Notes: generated from the sequence alone by a model not told the origin. A stretch of DNA of 64,000 bases from Enterococcus crotali (GCF_000633635.1 NZ_AYPQ01000003.1:339694-403693), one strand, 5' to 3'. Positions 39,978 to 51,334 are shown, numbered from the stretch's first letter. Program-made: numbers and translations.

Positions 39978-40058
39978 ATGACGATTATTACTGGAATTAT
40001 CGCAGGATTACTGCTTATTTATTTATTTTACCAACTACTTTGGGGGGATCAACAGTGA
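39978..40058 (+). CDS. kdpF: KdpF, small potassium-ATPase subunit
   Basis: A 26-residue single-span peptide ([20 protein letters not shown], then LWGDQQ) directly ahead of kdpA, where KdpF is always found. It stabilises the KdpABC complex in the membrane. GGAGAGG lies 8 nt before ATG 39978. Its stop overlaps the GTG start of kdpA (GTGA), so the two are coupled. It is too short for routine gene calling. Confidence 0.88.
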   Translation: MTIITGIIAGLLLIYLFYQLLWGDQQ

Positions 40059-41737
40059 GTGCAATCATTATCCAACAAGCTATCTTTTTCATCATCTTGC
40101 TCGGCCTAGCCGTTCCGTTAGGTTTTTATATCCATAAAGTGATGACCAATCAAAAAACGATCCTGACAAAAATCATTAGTCCAATCGAAACAAAAATCTA
40201 TCACTTTTTAGGAACACCAGCGCAAAAAGAAATGACAGCCAAACAATATGGATCGAGCGTTTTATTTTTTAGCTTCTTTTCACTTATTATCTTGATGGCG
40301 ATGCTTATGTCACAAGGTTTTTTACCATTAAATCCAGAAAACCTACCAGGAACGAGCCTATCACTTGCCTTCAATACAGCTGCTAGCTTTGTGACAAATA
40401 CAAACTGGCAAGCGTATGCTGGTGAAGATACGTTATCGATCTTTACACAAGCCTTTGGGCTGACGGTTCAAAACTTTGTTTCTGCAGGTGTTGGGATTGC
40501 GGTATTATTTGTTTTACTTCGTGGGTTCACGAATCGGACAACGAAGCAGATCGGCAATTTTTGGCAAGATTTAACGAAAATCATTTTATATGTCTTGTTG
40601 CCGCTTTCTTTTGTCGCATCCTTACTATTGATTTCTCAAGGCGTTGTTCAAACCTTTGCTGGTTCAGTTGAAACGACCAGTTTAGAATTAGGTCAAAAAA
40701 TCTTTTTACCCTTAGGAACAGTTGCTAGTCAAGTAGCGATCAAACAATTAGGGACAAACGGTGGAGGCTATTTTGGCGCTAACTCCGCCCATCCATTTGA
40801 AAATCCTAATTTAATCAGTAACTTTATTGAAAATATTTCCATACTCTTAATTCCAGCAGCGTTGATTGTAGCTTTCGGTCTATTTGTGAAAGATTGGAAA
40901 CAAGGTAGAACGATCATGATCGTTTCACTAGGATTTTTGATTGCAGCCTTGATAGGTGTGACGTTAAGTGAATATTACGGACCGCAATTCAGTCATGTAA
41001 TCGGTCAAATGAATATGGAAGGCAAAGAAACACGTTTTGGTGTTGGCTGGTCTGCTCTTTGGGCAGTTAGCACGACGGCCGCATCTAATGGTTCTATCAA
41101 TGCGATGTTGGATAGTTTTACACCACTTGGTGGGTTGATTCCAATGTTCTTGATGCAGTTGGGTGAAATCATCTTTGGTGGTGCTGGCAGTGGCCTTTAC
41201 GGGATGATCGTTTTCATCTTGCTAGCCATTTTTATTGCTGGTCTGTTGGTGGGAAGAACACCAGAATATTTAGGGAAAAAAATTGAACCTTTCGATATGA
41301 AAATGGCTTGTCTAGTGATTTTGACCCCATTATTGCTGACATTGCTGGGAACGATGTTGTTTATTTTGAACCCTCAAGCAATGTCATGGTTGACCAATCA
41401 AGGACCGCATGGTTTTTCTGAGGTTCTCTACGCTTTTTCTTCTTTGGCTAACAATAATGGTAGTGCTTTTGCTGGCTTAACGACTGATACGACATTCTTG
41501 AATGTATTGGGAGGGATCATTATGATTCTTTCCCGATTTATCCCGATGGTGGCTGTCATCTATTTAGCTTCCAATTTAGGGAAAAAGAAAATCGTAGCGA
41601 CAGGATCAGGAACGCTATCAACTACAAACGCAACATTTGTTACGATGTTGATCATTGTGATTTTAGTCATCGGAGCCTTAAGTTTCTTGCCGTCTATGGC
41701 ATTAGGACCGATTGCAGAACACTTTATGACAAAATAA
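40055..41737 (+). CDS. kdpA: Potassium-transporting ATPase, K+-binding subunit A
   Basis: Channel-like subunit of the high-affinity K+ pump, about 560 residues with about ten spans. Selectivity-filter regions include [45 protein letters not shown] and [11 protein letters not shown]. The start is taken as GTG 40055, giving the family's usual 557-560 residues. The frame is open further back to 39959, but that extension would run through kdpF in another frame. Confidence 0.95.
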   Translation: MSAIIIQQAIFFIILLGLAVPLGFYIHKVMTNQKTILTKIISPIETKIYHFLGTPAQKEMTAKQYGSSVLFFSFFSLIILMAMLMSQGFLPLNPENLPGTSLSLAFNTAASFVTNTNWQAYAGEDTLSIFTQAFGLTVQNFVSAGVGIAVLFVLLRGFTNRTTKQIGNFWQDLTKIILYVLLPLSFVASLLLISQGVVQTFAGSVETTSLELGQKIFLPLGTVASQVAIKQLGTNGGGYFGANSAHPFENPNLISNFIENISILLIPAALIVAFGLFVKDWKQGRTIMIVSLGFLIAALIGVTLSEYYGPQFSHVIGQMNMEGKETRFGVGWSALWAVSTTAASNGSINAMLDSFTPLGGLIPMFLMQLGEIIFGGAGSGLYGMIVFILLAIFIAGLLVGRTPEYLGKKIEPFDMKMACLVILTPLLLTLLGTMLFILNPQAMSWLTNQGPHGFSEVLYAFSSLANNNGSAFAGLTTDTTFLNVLGGIIMILSRFIPMVAVIYLASNLGKKKIVATGSGTLSTTNATFVTMLIIVILVIGALSFLPSMALGPIAEHFMTK

Positions 41738-41756
41738 AGTAAAGAAGGGGAAACCA

Positions 41757-43817
41757 GTGAAAAATACACAAAATAAGCGCCACGTTTATCTTGATGCAGT
41801 TCGTTCATCTTTTAAAAAGTTGGCACCAAACATTCAAATCAAAAATCCAGTCATGTTAGTTGTTTATCTGGGTGCGATTTTAACAACGATTTTATATGTG
41901 CTAACCTTTTTTGGATATACAGATGCAAAACCATTCTTTATCTTAGCCATTACTATTATTTTATGGCTAACGATTTTATTCGCTAATTTTGCTGAAGCGA
42001 TCGCTGAAGGCCGCGGAAAAGCGCAAGCGGAAAGTTTAAAGCAAGCGAAAAAAGATGTCATAGCGCATAAAGTTGCTTCAATAGAAGACGCGAAAACAAA
42101 AAAATTCATGGAAATAAAATCATCAGAATTGAAAAAAGGGGATCTCGTTTATGTAGCAGTCAACGAACAAATTCCGATGGACGGTGACGTGATCGATGGT
42201 GCAGCATCTGTTGACGAAAGTGCCATCACAGGAGAATCAGCACCAGTAATCCGTGAATCTGGTGGTGACCGCAGTGCGGTTACTGGAGGTACAACGGTCG
42301 TTTCTGATTATTTAGTGATCAAAGTGACCGCTGAAAATGGCGAATCCTTCTTAGATAAAATGATTTCCATGGTTGAAGGGACCGAACGGAAAAAAACACC
42401 GAATGAAATCGGTCTGCAAATTATTTTGATCATGTTGACGATCATCTTTTTAGTTGTTTCTGCAACCTTATTGCCGTTCACCAAATTCTCAAGTGAACTT
42501 GTAGGAAACGGTTCTGCATTAGCCTTAACAACGATTATCGCATTATTGGTTTGCTTAGCACCGACGACGATCGGCGCCTTGGTTTCTTCTATTGGTATCG
42601 CTGGAATGAGCCGATTAAACAAAGAAAATGTCATTGCGATGAGTGGACGTGCAATTGAAGCCGCTGGCGATGTAGATATTTTATTATTAGATAAAACAGG
42701 AACAATCACGTTAGGTAACCGTCGCGCAAGTGAGTTTATTCCAGTCGCAGGTATCAGTGAATTTGACTTAGCCGATGCAGCTCAATTATCTTCATTAGCC
42801 GATGAAACAGCTGAAGGACGCAGTATCGTTATTCTAGCGAAAGAAAAATTTGATATTCGCGGCCGTGAATTAAATCAGGTAGAAGTCGAATTCATCGAAT
42901 TTACAGCAAAAACCAGAATGAGCGGTATCAATTATCAAGGGGATGAAATCCGTAAAGGCGCAGCTGATACAATGAAAAAATATGTGGAAGAAAAAGGCAA
43001 TCGCTATCCTGAAGAATGTGATACCATCGTACAGCGAGTAGCCAATGAAGGCGGCACACCTTTAGTTGTGGTTAAAAATAATCAAGTTTTCGGCGTAATC
43101 TACTTAAAAGATATCGTCAAAAATGGTGTGAAAGAAAAATTTGAAGATATGCGTAAAATGGGAATCAAAACAATCATGATCACAGGGGATAATCCAATGA
43201 CAGCCGCTGCAATTGCCGCCGAGGCGGGTGTAGACGATTTTCTAGCAGAAGCAACGCCAGAAAATAAAATGAGTTTGATCCGTGATTATCAAGAAAAAGG
43301 ACACTTAGTCGCAATGACAGGTGATGGCACCAATGATGCGCCGGCATTGGCTCAGGCGGATGTTGCTGTTGCCATGAATACAGGCACACAAGCGGCCAAA
43401 GAAGCTGGAAATATGATTGATCTAGATTCTAGCCCAACCAAATTGATCAGTATTGTAAAAATCGGGAAACAATTATTGATGACACGTGGTGCATTGACAA
43501 CGTTTAGTATCGCTAATGATATTGCAAAATATTTTGCGATCATTCCAGTCTTGTTTTTCAGTATTTATCCAGCGTTAGATGCCTTGAACATCATGAAACT
43601 GACAAACCCAACTACAGCGATTTTATCTGCGATCATCTACAATGCTTTTATTATTGTAGCGTTGATTCCCTTAGCATTAAAAGGTGTTTCATATAAAGAA
43701 AAACCAGCAAGTAAAATTTTAAGTCACAACTTATTAGTTTATGGATTAGGCGGTGTCGTAGCACCGTTTATCGCGATTAAACTAATCGATATCGTGTTGA
43801 CATTTATTTTGTATTGA
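41757..43817 (+). CDS. kdpB: Potassium-transporting ATPase, ATP-binding subunit B (P-type)
   Basis: Catalytic P-type ATPase subunit, 686 residues. It has the phosphorylated Asp in [13 protein letters not shown], the actuator TGES loop (AITGESAPV), the hinge [10 protein letters not shown], and the [14 protein letters not shown] segment. The start is GTG with AAGGGG 8 nt upstream, 19 nt after kdpA. Confidence 0.97.
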   Translation: MKNTQNKRHVYLDAVRSSFKKLAPNIQIKNPVMLVVYLGAILTTILYVLTFFGYTDAKPFFILAITIILWLTILFANFAEAIAEGRGKAQAESLKQAKKDVIAHKVASIEDAKTKKFMEIKSSELKKGDLVYVAVNEQIPMDGDVIDGAASVDESAITGESAPVIRESGGDRSAVTGGTTVVSDYLVIKVTAENGESFLDKMISMVEGTERKKTPNEIGLQIILIMLTIIFLVVSATLLPFTKFSSELVGNGSALALTTIIALLVCLAPTTIGALVSSIGIAGMSRLNKENVIAMSGRAIEAAGDVDILLLDKTGTITLGNRRASEFIPVAGISEFDLADAAQLSSLADETAEGRSIVILAKEKFDIRGRELNQVEVEFIEFTAKTRMSGINYQGDEIRKGAADTMKKYVEEKGNRYPEECDTIVQRVANEGGTPLVVVKNNQVFGVIYLKDIVKNGVKEKFEDMRKMGIKTIMITGDNPMTAAAIAAEAGVDDFLAEATPENKMSLIRDYQEKGHLVAMTGDGTNDAPALAQADVAVAMNTGTQAAKEAGNMIDLDSSPTKLISIVKIGKQLLMTRGALTTFSIANDIAKYFAIIPVLFFSIYPALDALNIMKLTNPTTAILSAIIYNAFIIVALIPLALKGVSYKEKPASKILSHNLLVYGLGGVVAPFIAIKLIDIVLTFILY

Positions 43818-43890
43818 CGGAATAATCCAACAGTAAATGGTACACGATATTGAAAAATTGTTGCTCATTTTTTATAGGAGAAGAGGACAT

Positions 43891-44421
43891 ATGAAAAAAA
43901 TAATGATTGCTTCATTAAAAAGTATTTTGATCTTTACCATACTCTGTGGAGTGGTATACACTGCAGCCGTTACAGCAGTCGGACAAGTTTTATTTCCAAC
44001 TCAAGCTAACGGTAGTTTGATCAAAGAACAAAAAACGGATAACCCAGTTATCCTAGGTTCAAAATTGATTGGACAGTCTTTTACAGAAGAAAAATATTTA
44101 CATGGACGCCCTGTTCAGGTCAGCCAATTATCTCCCGTTTCCAAGGAACAAAAAGCTCGTGTAGAAGAACGAGTACAAAATGCTGAGACAAAAGAAGTTC
44201 CTATTGAGCTGGTCACGGCTTCTGCCAGCGGTGTTGATCCTGAGATTTCGCTAGAAGCCGCAATGACTCAAGTGGAGCGCATCGCTGTGGCCAGAAATAT
44301 GAAAAACACGCAAGTCCGTGCTATAATCAAACAAAATACTACTGGACTTAAAATCGGACTAGTTGATTCAAAACGTGTGAACGTACTAGGAGTCAATCGA
44401 TTATTAGATAAGTCTGAATAA
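43891..44421 (+). CDS. kdpC: Potassium-transporting ATPase subunit C
   Basis: Single-span accessory subunit, 176 residues. The membrane span is near residues 10-32, followed by a conserved extracytoplasmic region with VLGSKLIGQSF and HGRP. The C-terminus contains VDPEISLEAAMTQ, VERIAVARN and VNVLGVNRLLD. ATG 43891 with AGGAGAAGAGG upstream is clearly the start, although the frame is open to 43837. Confidence 0.95.
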   Translation: MKKIMIASLKSILIFTILCGVVYTAAVTAVGQVLFPTQANGSLIKEQKTDNPVILGSKLIGQSFTEEKYLHGRPVQVSQLSPVSKEQKARVEERVQNAETKEVPIELVTASASGVDPEISLEAAMTQVERIAVARNMKNTQVRAIIKQNTTGLKIGLVDSKRVNVLGVNRLLDKSE

Positions 44422-44465
44422 CTGTTAGAAATCAGAAGTAAATGATACTCCATTTCAAGCATATT

Positions 44466-44495
44466 CCATTCTAAGAGGTAAACCGCTTAGAATGG
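44466..44495 (+). other. Hairpin between kdpC and kdpD
   Basis: CCATTCTAAG (44466-44475) pairs perfectly with CTTAGAATGG (44486-44495), loop of 10 nt, no T-run. Probably an mRNA processing or stability element setting kdpDE below kdpFABC; that role is inferred. Confidence 0.6.
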
Positions 44496-44559
44496 AAGGT
44501 CTTAGATGTTGGCGTGAAACACTTCTGCTCTAATCTATGAATAAAGGATGGCATAACAA

Positions 44560-47214
44560 GTGGAAGATGAACGCTTAGATCCAGAGCACCTATTAGAAAA
44601 ATGGAAGAAAAACGAACAAAGCCTGAGGTCTGGTCGACTGAAGGTTTTCTTCGGTTATGCGGCAGGAGTAGGGAAAACATATGCCATGTTAAAAGAAGCT
44701 CACGAACAACTTGCAGAAGGCAAGAGCGTTTTAGTAGGCTATGTAGAACCCCATGCTCGCCCAGAAACGGAAGCGTTAGTAGCTGGTTTACCTACATTAC
44801 CAACGAAACCATACGAATATAAAGGCATCACGATCAATGAGTTTGATGTGGACGCTGCCTTAAAAGCACAAGCAGAAATTATTCTAGTCGACGAACTAGC
44901 GCATACAAATGCAATCGGTGCTAGAAATAGAAAAAGATATCAAGATATTGAAGAACTATTAAAGGCTGGTATCGATGTCTATACAACCGTTAATGTTCAA
45001 CATATTGAAAGTCTAAACGACGTAGTGGAGCAAGTCACCGGCATCCATATTTCTGAAACGGTACCAGATACATTTTTTGAAACGAGTGCATTAAAAGTCG
45101 TAGATATTGAAACCGAAGAATTATTGGAGCGGTTAAAACAAGGAAAAATTTATCATTCAGAAAATGCTAAAAAAGCGATGGCTAATTTTTTTAAATCCGA
45201 TAATTTAACTTTACTAAGAGGGTTAGCGATCCGCAAGGCCTCAGATCATATCAATACAACCAATCAGCAAGAAACACAAAAGAATACAGGTATCCATTCT
45301 AAATTACTAACGATCATCGATGAAAAAAATCCTGATATGACAAAAAAATGTTTGCGTTGGACCGCTCGTCTGGCTCAAGCGCTAGGTACAGAATGGATCG
45401 CCTTAGAAATTTTGGAAGATATGTCTGAGCATTCTGAGTCTGATAATTCTAAATTAGCAACAAAACTTGGTGGCGAAGTGGTCACCTTAGAAAGTGACAA
45501 TCAACGAGAAACGATCATTCAATATGTAAAAATGCGTGGTGTGACAGATCTCGTAATGGGCAAGGTCATCAAGCGCTCGCGTTTTATCCGTCTGTATCGA
45601 CCAGATTTAGAAGACGAACTTGTTTCCTTTATTCCAGATGTGGATATTCATTTAGTTCCTTATCAATCATCTAAGTATTTATTAAACAACTATACTACTA
45701 AGAAAAAGAATTTGAAAAGTATTTTTACATGGAAAGATTTTTATATGACCTTAGGGTTGTTGGCCATCGCTACACTGCTATCTGAGTTAGGTTCCTATTA
45801 TCATATTGGGGATCAAAATTTGATTTTGATTTATATTTTGTTTGTTTTGCTGGTGGCCCGGGTAACCACAGGATATTTATGGGCAGCTTTAGCCTCAATT
45901 GCCAGTGTATTGATGTTCAATTGGTTTTTTGTAGAGCCGCTTTATTCACTGACGGTGTACAAACAAGGCTATCCAGTGACGCTGATCTTTATGCTTTTAG
46001 TGGCATTATTGGTCAGCAATTTGATGATGCAGATCAAAAAACAAGCCTTTTATGCAATGAAACGTGAACATCAGCTAGAAATCTTATATGAACTGAATAA
46101 AAAGTACCTAGTGACCCATGATCAAAAAGAAATCTTGTCGACAACCGCTGAATATTTATCAAATATGTTGGATCGAGAAGTAGTTTTGTATGGCGAACAA
46201 GAAGTGAAAAATCCCGTGGGAGCGCCAATTAAAGGACCATTAAGAAGTCTAGAAGAGCTAGCTGTTGCTAATTGGGTTTTTGTAAATCAAAAAGAAGCAG
46301 GCTATGGGACAGATACATTGATGGGAGCGAAAGCTCTTTATTTACCTGTGTTATCAAATGGCGTTACATTAGCTGTGATCGGAATCGAAAAAAGCAAAGA
46401 AAATCCAATCACAGATGAAATCATCAGCTTTTTAGAATTGATTTCTACTCAACTTTCTCTGGCAATCGAACAAAATAAATTAACGTCAGAGCGTCAGCAA
46501 ATTTTATTTGAAAGTGAAAAAGAACGGATGCGTGGGAATTTATTACGAGCAATTTCTCATGATTTGCGTACACCTTTGACTGGGATTTCTGGTTCAGTTG
46601 AAACGATTCTAAATGATCGTGAAACTGCAAAACTTCCAGAAGAAACCAAGCGTAAACTCCTTACAGGGATCAAAGAGGATGCAGATTGGCTAATTCGGAT
46701 GGTTGAAAACTTACTATCAATTACTCGTATCAATGAAGAGACCATGAAGGTTGCAAAAAGCAAAGAAGCCGCAGAAGAAGTGGTTTCTACAGCTATTCAG
46801 CGCATCAGAAAAAGTTATCCAGATAGTGAAATCAATGTAACTTTACCAGAGGAGTTTGTGCTAGTACCGATGGACTCGATCTTAATCGAGCAAGTGCTAT
46901 TTAACTTGATGGAAAATGCAATTAGACATTCAAATAGTGATTCTGCAATTTTTGTGACTGTTTCTTTAAATGAAAAAGAAATCACATTTGAAATAGCTGA
47001 TCAAGGAAAGGGTTTGACCGCAGAGCAACTCAAACTGTTGTTTAGCGGGATGACCAAACAAAGTACGCCAGTGGATTCTAAGAGCGGAATGGGAATTGGT
47101 TTATCTATTGTAAAAACGATCATCATGGCACACGACGGAACGCTGACTGCTGGGAATAGACCTCAAGGAGGAGCGAGTTTTACATTCACTTTACCACTGG
47201 AGCGAAAGGAGTAG
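44560..47214 (+). CDS. kdpD: Sensor histidine kinase KdpD
   Basis: Membrane sensor kinase, 884 residues. The N-terminal KdpD domain has a Walker-like GYAAGVGKTYAML (~30-42), and a USP-like domain follows (~245-370). Four membrane spans (~395-485) and a GAF-like region come next. The kinase core has phospho-His667 in RAISHDLRTPLTG, N-box NLMENAIRHS and G-box MGIGLSIVK. The start is GTG with AAAGGA 11 nt upstream. It senses low K+ or osmotic/c-di-AMP signals and phosphorylates KdpE. Confidence 0.95.
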   Translation: MEDERLDPEHLLEKWKKNEQSLRSGRLKVFFGYAAGVGKTYAMLKEAHEQLAEGKSVLVGYVEPHARPETEALVAGLPTLPTKPYEYKGITINEFDVDAALKAQAEIILVDELAHTNAIGARNRKRYQDIEELLKAGIDVYTTVNVQHIESLNDVVEQVTGIHISETVPDTFFETSALKVVDIETEELLERLKQGKIYHSENAKKAMANFFKSDNLTLLRGLAIRKASDHINTTNQQETQKNTGIHSKLLTIIDEKNPDMTKKCLRWTARLAQALGTEWIALEILEDMSEHSESDNSKLATKLGGEVVTLESDNQRETIIQYVKMRGVTDLVMGKVIKRSRFIRLYRPDLEDELVSFIPDVDIHLVPYQSSKYLLNNYTTKKKNLKSIFTWKDFYMTLGLLAIATLLSELGSYYHIGDQNLILIYILFVLLVARVTTGYLWAALASIASVLMFNWFFVEPLYSLTVYKQGYPVTLIFMLLVALLVSNLMMQIKKQAFYAMKREHQLEILYELNKKYLVTHDQKEILSTTAEYLSNMLDREVVLYGEQEVKNPVGAPIKGPLRSLEELAVANWVFVNQKEAGYGTDTLMGAKALYLPVLSNGVTLAVIGIEKSKENPITDEIISFLELISTQLSLAIEQNKLTSERQQILFESEKERMRGNLLRAISHDLRTPLTGISGSVETILNDRETAKLPEETKRKLLTGIKEDADWLIRMVENLLSITRINEETMKVAKSKEAAEEVVSTAIQRIRKSYPDSEINVTLPEEFVLVPMDSILIEQVLFNLMENAIRHSNSDSAIFVTVSLNEKEITFEIADQGKGLTAEQLKLLFSGMTKQSTPVDSKSGMGIGLSIVKTIIMAHDGTLTAGNRPQGGASFTFTLPLERKE

Positions 47215-47219
47215 AGAAA

Positions 47220-47906
47220 ATGGCGACGATTTTGATTATTGAAGATGATGATGTGATTGCTGAATTTATGGGGGCAGTTTTAGAAAAAGAGAAGCATACG
47301 ATCCACTTAGCGCATTCAGCGTTAGAGGGCTTATCGACATTTCGGATGTGGACGATGGATTTGATTTTACTTGATTTAGGCTTGCCAGACCAAGATGGGA
47401 TCGAAGTCTTGAAGAAAATCCGCGAAACATCCTCGATACCAATTATTATTATTTCAGCCCGTGATCATGAAAATAATAAGGTCGAAGCGCTGGATCTGGG
47501 TGCAGATGATTACATTACAAAACCCTTTGGCACACCTGAATTGCTTGCTAGAATTAGAACAGCCTTAAGGCACGCTACAAATAATGCCAGTCCTGAAACG
47601 GAACTGAAGAAAGTCACTAATGGGGATTTATGCATCGATATAGAACATCACACCGTCAGTAAACAAGGGCGAGTGATCCATCTAACACCTAACGAATATA
47701 AGATCATCCAAGTTCTTGGTGAAAATATTGGAAAAGTACTGACACATACTTACATTTCTCAAAAAGTTTGGGGACCGTACAGTAATGAAAGCCAAACACT
47801 TCGAGTCAATATGTCAAATATTCGCAAGAAAATCGAGGATAATCCGGTTGAACCAGAGTATATTTTAACAGAAATCGGGATTGGGTATCGCATGTTGGAA
47901 AAATAG
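47220..47906 (+). CDS. kdpE: Response regulator KdpE
   Basis: OmpR-family regulator of 228 residues. The receiver domain has acidic EDDD at 8-11, phospho-acceptor Asp52 in LLDLGLPDQDG, and Lys in DYITKPFG. A C-terminal winged helix (~130-228) has LTPNEYKIIQVLGEN. It lies 5 nt after kdpD and activates kdpFABC. Confidence 0.96.
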   Translation: MATILIIEDDDVIAEFMGAVLEKEKHTIHLAHSALEGLSTFRMWTMDLILLDLGLPDQDGIEVLKKIRETSSIPIIIISARDHENNKVEALDLGADDYITKPFGTPELLARIRTALRHATNNASPETELKKVTNGDLCIDIEHHTVSKQGRVIHLTPNEYKIIQVLGENIGKVLTHTYISQKVWGPYSNESQTLRVNMSNIRKKIEDNPVEPEYILTEIGIGYRMLEK

Positions 47907-47978
47907 CGTGAATCACATGCTGAAGATCAAAGAGTGGTAAAATAAGGAGTATCAATGTAGATAGACGGAGGGGAGAAA

Positions 47979-49109
47979 ATGAATATTGTCACAGCTATTG
48001 ACTCTATGAAAGGCTCGTTATCCAGTATTGAAGCGAATCAAATTGTTGCAAAGATCTTTAAGGAACAAGGACATGCAGTGAAAGAAGTAGCTATCGCAGA
48101 TGGTGGTGAAGGAACGGTCACAGCTGTTGTAAAAAATGGCGCCGGGCAGAAAATATCTGCACAAGTAAAAGCGTTAGATGGACAGCTAGTCACAGTTGAT
48201 TTTGGCTGGTTTGACTCAGAAAAATTAGCTGTGATCGAATCCGCCTCAGCTTCAGGGATTCACTATTTAGACGGAACGGAAAAGACCCATCCTTCAAATA
48301 CGTCTTCTTATGGTACAGGAGAGCTGATTTTGGCAGCCATGGATCAAGGGGCTAAAACGATTGTTATCGGATTGGGCGGAACAGGGACAGTCGATGGTGG
48401 AATTGGTTTATTAAGTGCTTTAGGGCTTAGATTTTTTGATCAAGCGGGACAACTATTGCCAGCTAAAGGAAGCAGCTTAGAAAAAATCACTCATTTTTCA
48501 GATGAATGTTTGGACCCACGTTTGGCAGAAATCACTTTTTTGATTGCATCTGATGTCACGAGCCCATTATTAGGTGATTCAGGGGCCGTTTACATGTTTG
48601 GCCGCCAAAAAGGTTTAACAGAAAATGAAGTAGACAGATATGAATGTGGCATGAAGAACTATCAAGAAGTAGTGAGCGGAACCTTAAATTCTTTTGTAGG
48701 AGATGGTGCAGCTGGGGGATTGGGCTTTGCTATCAGAGTGTTTCTAAAAGGAACCGTGCACTCCGGGTTTGAGTTTATTTCAGCACAAGTAGATTTAGAA
48801 AATGCAATCAAACACGCTGATTTAGTCATTACTGGCGAAGGGCAGATGGATGATCAAAGCCTTCAAGGAAAAGTCCCGATTGGAATTGGCCGGATTGCCC
48901 AAAAATATAATGTACCAGTGATCGCATTCGTAGGTAGTTTTAAGGGGGACCAAAGACGATTCAGTGAAGAAGGCGTTTCAGTGGTCATCCCCATCATTGA
49001 TCATATAACAACATTGGATGAAGCGATGAGCGAAGCCAAAACAAACTTAGAAAAATCAGTGAAGCGTACATTAGATATATTAGTACTGATGAAAGAATCT
49101 GAGAAATAG
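47979..49109 (+). CDS. Glycerate kinase
   Basis: Glycerate kinase type 1 (GarK/GlxK), 376 residues, phosphorylating D-glycerate. It begins IVTAIDSMKGSLSSIEANQI and has EVAIADGGEGTVTA, IVIGLGGTGTVDGGIGLLSALG and VITGEGQMDDQSLQGKVPIGI, all diagnostic. GGAGGGGAG precedes ATG. It stands alone between kdpE and an ABC exporter, with its own terminator. Confidence 0.94.
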   Translation: MNIVTAIDSMKGSLSSIEANQIVAKIFKEQGHAVKEVAIADGGEGTVTAVVKNGAGQKISAQVKALDGQLVTVDFGWFDSEKLAVIESASASGIHYLDGTEKTHPSNTSSYGTGELILAAMDQGAKTIVIGLGGTGTVDGGIGLLSALGLRFFDQAGQLLPAKGSSLEKITHFSDECLDPRLAEITFLIASDVTSPLLGDSGAVYMFGRQKGLTENEVDRYECGMKNYQEVVSGTLNSFVGDGAAGGLGFAIRVFLKGTVHSGFEFISAQVDLENAIKHADLVITGEGQMDDQSLQGKVPIGIGRIAQKYNVPVIAFVGSFKGDQRRFSEEGVSVVIPIIDHITTLDEAMSEAKTNLEKSVKRTLDILVLMKESEK

Positions 49110-49140
49110 TTCAATTTATTTTTGTTATAAAAAGTAATAT

Positions 49141-49185
49141 AAAACAACACTTGTTAGCGCTAACAGCTGATGGGTGTTGTTTTTT
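49141..49185 (+). terminator. Rho-independent terminator with a cre-like palindrome in the loop
   Basis: AAAACAACAC pairs with GTGTTGTTTT, followed by more T. The loop holds the perfect palindrome TGTTAGCGCTAACA (49152-49165), one mismatch from the cre consensus. Confidence 0.85.
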
Positions 49186-49356
49186 ATCCATCTTAAGTCC
49201 GTAAAATATAGGTCTTAGGTACCATGACAAGTTCGTTGAATTACCGCAAAATAGTAAGAGAAAGAAGCAGGAAGGAGTAAATGAAAAAGAAAAATTAGGT
49301 TTGTAAAATAACAATGGAATGTGTAACAAAGTGATAGAATTAATGGAGGGGAAAGC

Positions 49357-50037
49357 ATGTCTGTAATTGAAGCAAGAAACATAAAGAAAAGCTACGGCCG
49401 TAATGAATCAAAATTTGATGCATTAAAAGGCGTGGATTTAAAAATAGAAGAAGGTGAATCGGTTGCGATCATCGGAAAAAGTGGATCAGGTAAATCGACC
49501 TTTATGCATATTTTAGCATTACTAGATAAACCGACATCTGGTGAAATTTTACTGAATAACCAAGATGTAACGAGTATTGGTAAAAAAGAATTAGACAAGA
49601 CAAGAAACAAACAGTTTGGATTTGTGTTTCAGCAATTTTTCATGAATTCGAAAGATACAGTACTAAATAATGTCATGTTACCACTAAAAATCGGTGGTAT
49701 TTCAAATGGTAAACGCAAAGAAATGGCACTTGAAGCGCTAAAAGCGGTTGAATTAGACGATAAAATCAATAACAAAGCCAACAATCTATCTGGTGGTCAA
49801 AAGCAACGAGTGTGTATTGCGCGAGCGTTGGTCAATAATCCTAAAATCATTTTTGCAGATGAACCAACAGGAAATCTAGATTCAACCACAGGGGATAAAA
49901 TCGAGCAGCTATTATTTGATTTAAATAAAGAAAAAGGGATCACACTGATCATCGTCACTCATGATCCAGAACTTGCCGCACGTTGTGATCGTCAAATCCA
50001 TGTGCGTGACGGATTAATTGTAGGAGGGGACGAGTAG
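49357..50037 (+). CDS. ABC transporter ATP-binding protein (MacB/LolD-like)
   Basis: A 226-residue ATPase with Walker A GKSGSGKST, signature LSGGQKQR, Walker B IIFADEPTGNLDS and switch region IVTHDPELAAR. These are the marks of the MacB/LolCDE/SalX exporter class. GGAGGGG precedes ATG. It ends one base before the permease start. Such pairs export or sense peptides or envelope-active compounds; no two-component system is adjacent. Confidence 0.92.
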   Translation: MSVIEARNIKKSYGRNESKFDALKGVDLKIEEGESVAIIGKSGSGKSTFMHILALLDKPTSGEILLNNQDVTSIGKKELDKTRNKQFGFVFQQFFMNSKDTVLNNVMLPLKIGGISNGKRKEMALEALKAVELDDKINNKANNLSGGQKQRVCIARALVNNPKIIFADEPTGNLDSTTGDKIEQLLFDLNKEKGITLIIVTHDPELAARCDRQIHVRDGLIVGGDE

Positions 50038-51321
50038 ATGAAATTTAGTGATATTTTAAAATCAGCTAGTTCAAATTTAATGCGCAATAAAGGGCGGACG
50101 ATATTAACGATCGTAGCCATTTTTATAGGAGCCTTTACCATTTCGCTGACAACAGGTGTTAATATTGGGGTCAATGATTATATTGATAAACAAGTTGGCA
50201 GTGTTGGTGGAGAAAATCAAATCATGATCCAACCTAAAATGACTGGTGGACCAAGTGAAGATGGCGAGCCACAAAAATATGATGAAGACAAAAAAACAAG
50301 CTCGATGCAGCAACAAGAAGCATTAGATAGCAAAGATCTTGATAAAATCAAAGCGATCAAAGGAATCGAAAATGCAGAAGCAATGCAATCTGTTGCGATA
50401 AGTTATATTTCGGGAAAGAATAACGAAAAATATGTCTTTTCTGCAATGCCGATTCTAGAGGAATTAAGTGTCGATCTTGAAGCAGGGAAGGCAGCAGATC
50501 AAAATAGTTCAGAGTTTCAAATCAATTTAGCACCAGAGTATGTAAAAGCTTTAGGTTACAAATCAAGCGAAGAAGCCATTGGTAAAACAGTTAAAATTGC
50601 GGCACCTTCTACTGCTACTGGAGAAGAAAAAGTAGTTGAAGCGACTATTGTTGGTGTACGTAATACGAGCTTGATCCAAGGCGGAATGTCTCTTTTGAAC
50701 CGTTCACTTGTTGATGAAATCTCAAAAATCAACGAAGAAGGATTACCAGAAACGATGACTGGACAATACGGTTTGATCATGGGTGAAATGAGTAAAGATG
50801 TAACAAAAGCAGAAATCGCTGATGTAAAAGAACGTTTAGATAAAGCAGGTTATGCGGGACAAACCGTTGAAGACCAAATCGGCATGATCAGAAACGTGAT
50901 CAATGCGATCACAGGTGTTTTAACAATGTTTGGTGCCATTGCGTTATTAGCTGCAAGTTTTGGGATCATCAACACATTGTATATGTCAGTCCAAGAACGT
51001 ACGAGAGAAATTGGCTTGATGAAAGCGATGGGACTTAGCAGCGGCAAAGTCTTCACGATTTTCAGTGTGGAAGCAGCGTTGATCGGATTTTTAGGTTCCC
51101 TTTTAGGTATTTTAGGGGCAGTTGGTGCAGGTGCGTTGATCAATCAAATTGCAGCTGACTCATTCTTGAAATCATTAACCGGCTTTACCTTGATCCAATT
51201 TTCAGCCTCTTCATCTGCAGTGATCATTCTAGTCATCATGGGAATCGCATTCCTTGCAGGAACATTGCCAGCTAGAAGAGCAGCGAAATTAGATCCAATT
51301 GAGTCATTACGTTATGAATAA
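50038..51321 (+). CDS. ABC transporter permease (MacB/FtsX family)
   Basis: A 427-residue permease with the four-span MacB layout: one N-terminal span (~20-42), a large extracytoplasmic domain (~45-280), and three C-terminal spans. The conserved cytoplasmic loop is TREIGLMKAMGLSSGKVF, and the end LPARRAAKLDPIESLRYE is a family hallmark. The start has GGAGGGG upstream within the ATPase 3' end. The substrate is unknown. Confidence 0.92.
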   Translation: MKFSDILKSASSNLMRNKGRTILTIVAIFIGAFTISLTTGVNIGVNDYIDKQVGSVGGENQIMIQPKMTGGPSEDGEPQKYDEDKKTSSMQQQEALDSKDLDKIKAIKGIENAEAMQSVAISYISGKNNEKYVFSAMPILEELSVDLEAGKAADQNSSEFQINLAPEYVKALGYKSSEEAIGKTVKIAAPSTATGEEKVVEATIVGVRNTSLIQGGMSLLNRSLVDEISKINEEGLPETMTGQYGLIMGEMSKDVTKAEIADVKERLDKAGYAGQTVEDQIGMIRNVINAITGVLTMFGAIALLAASFGIINTLYMSVQERTREIGLMKAMGLSSGKVFTIFSVEAALIGFLGSLLGILGAVGAGALINQIAADSFLKSLTGFTLIQFSASSSAVIILVIMGIAFLAGTLPARRAAKLDPIESLRYE

Positions 51322-51334
51322 ACGTTAAACGATG

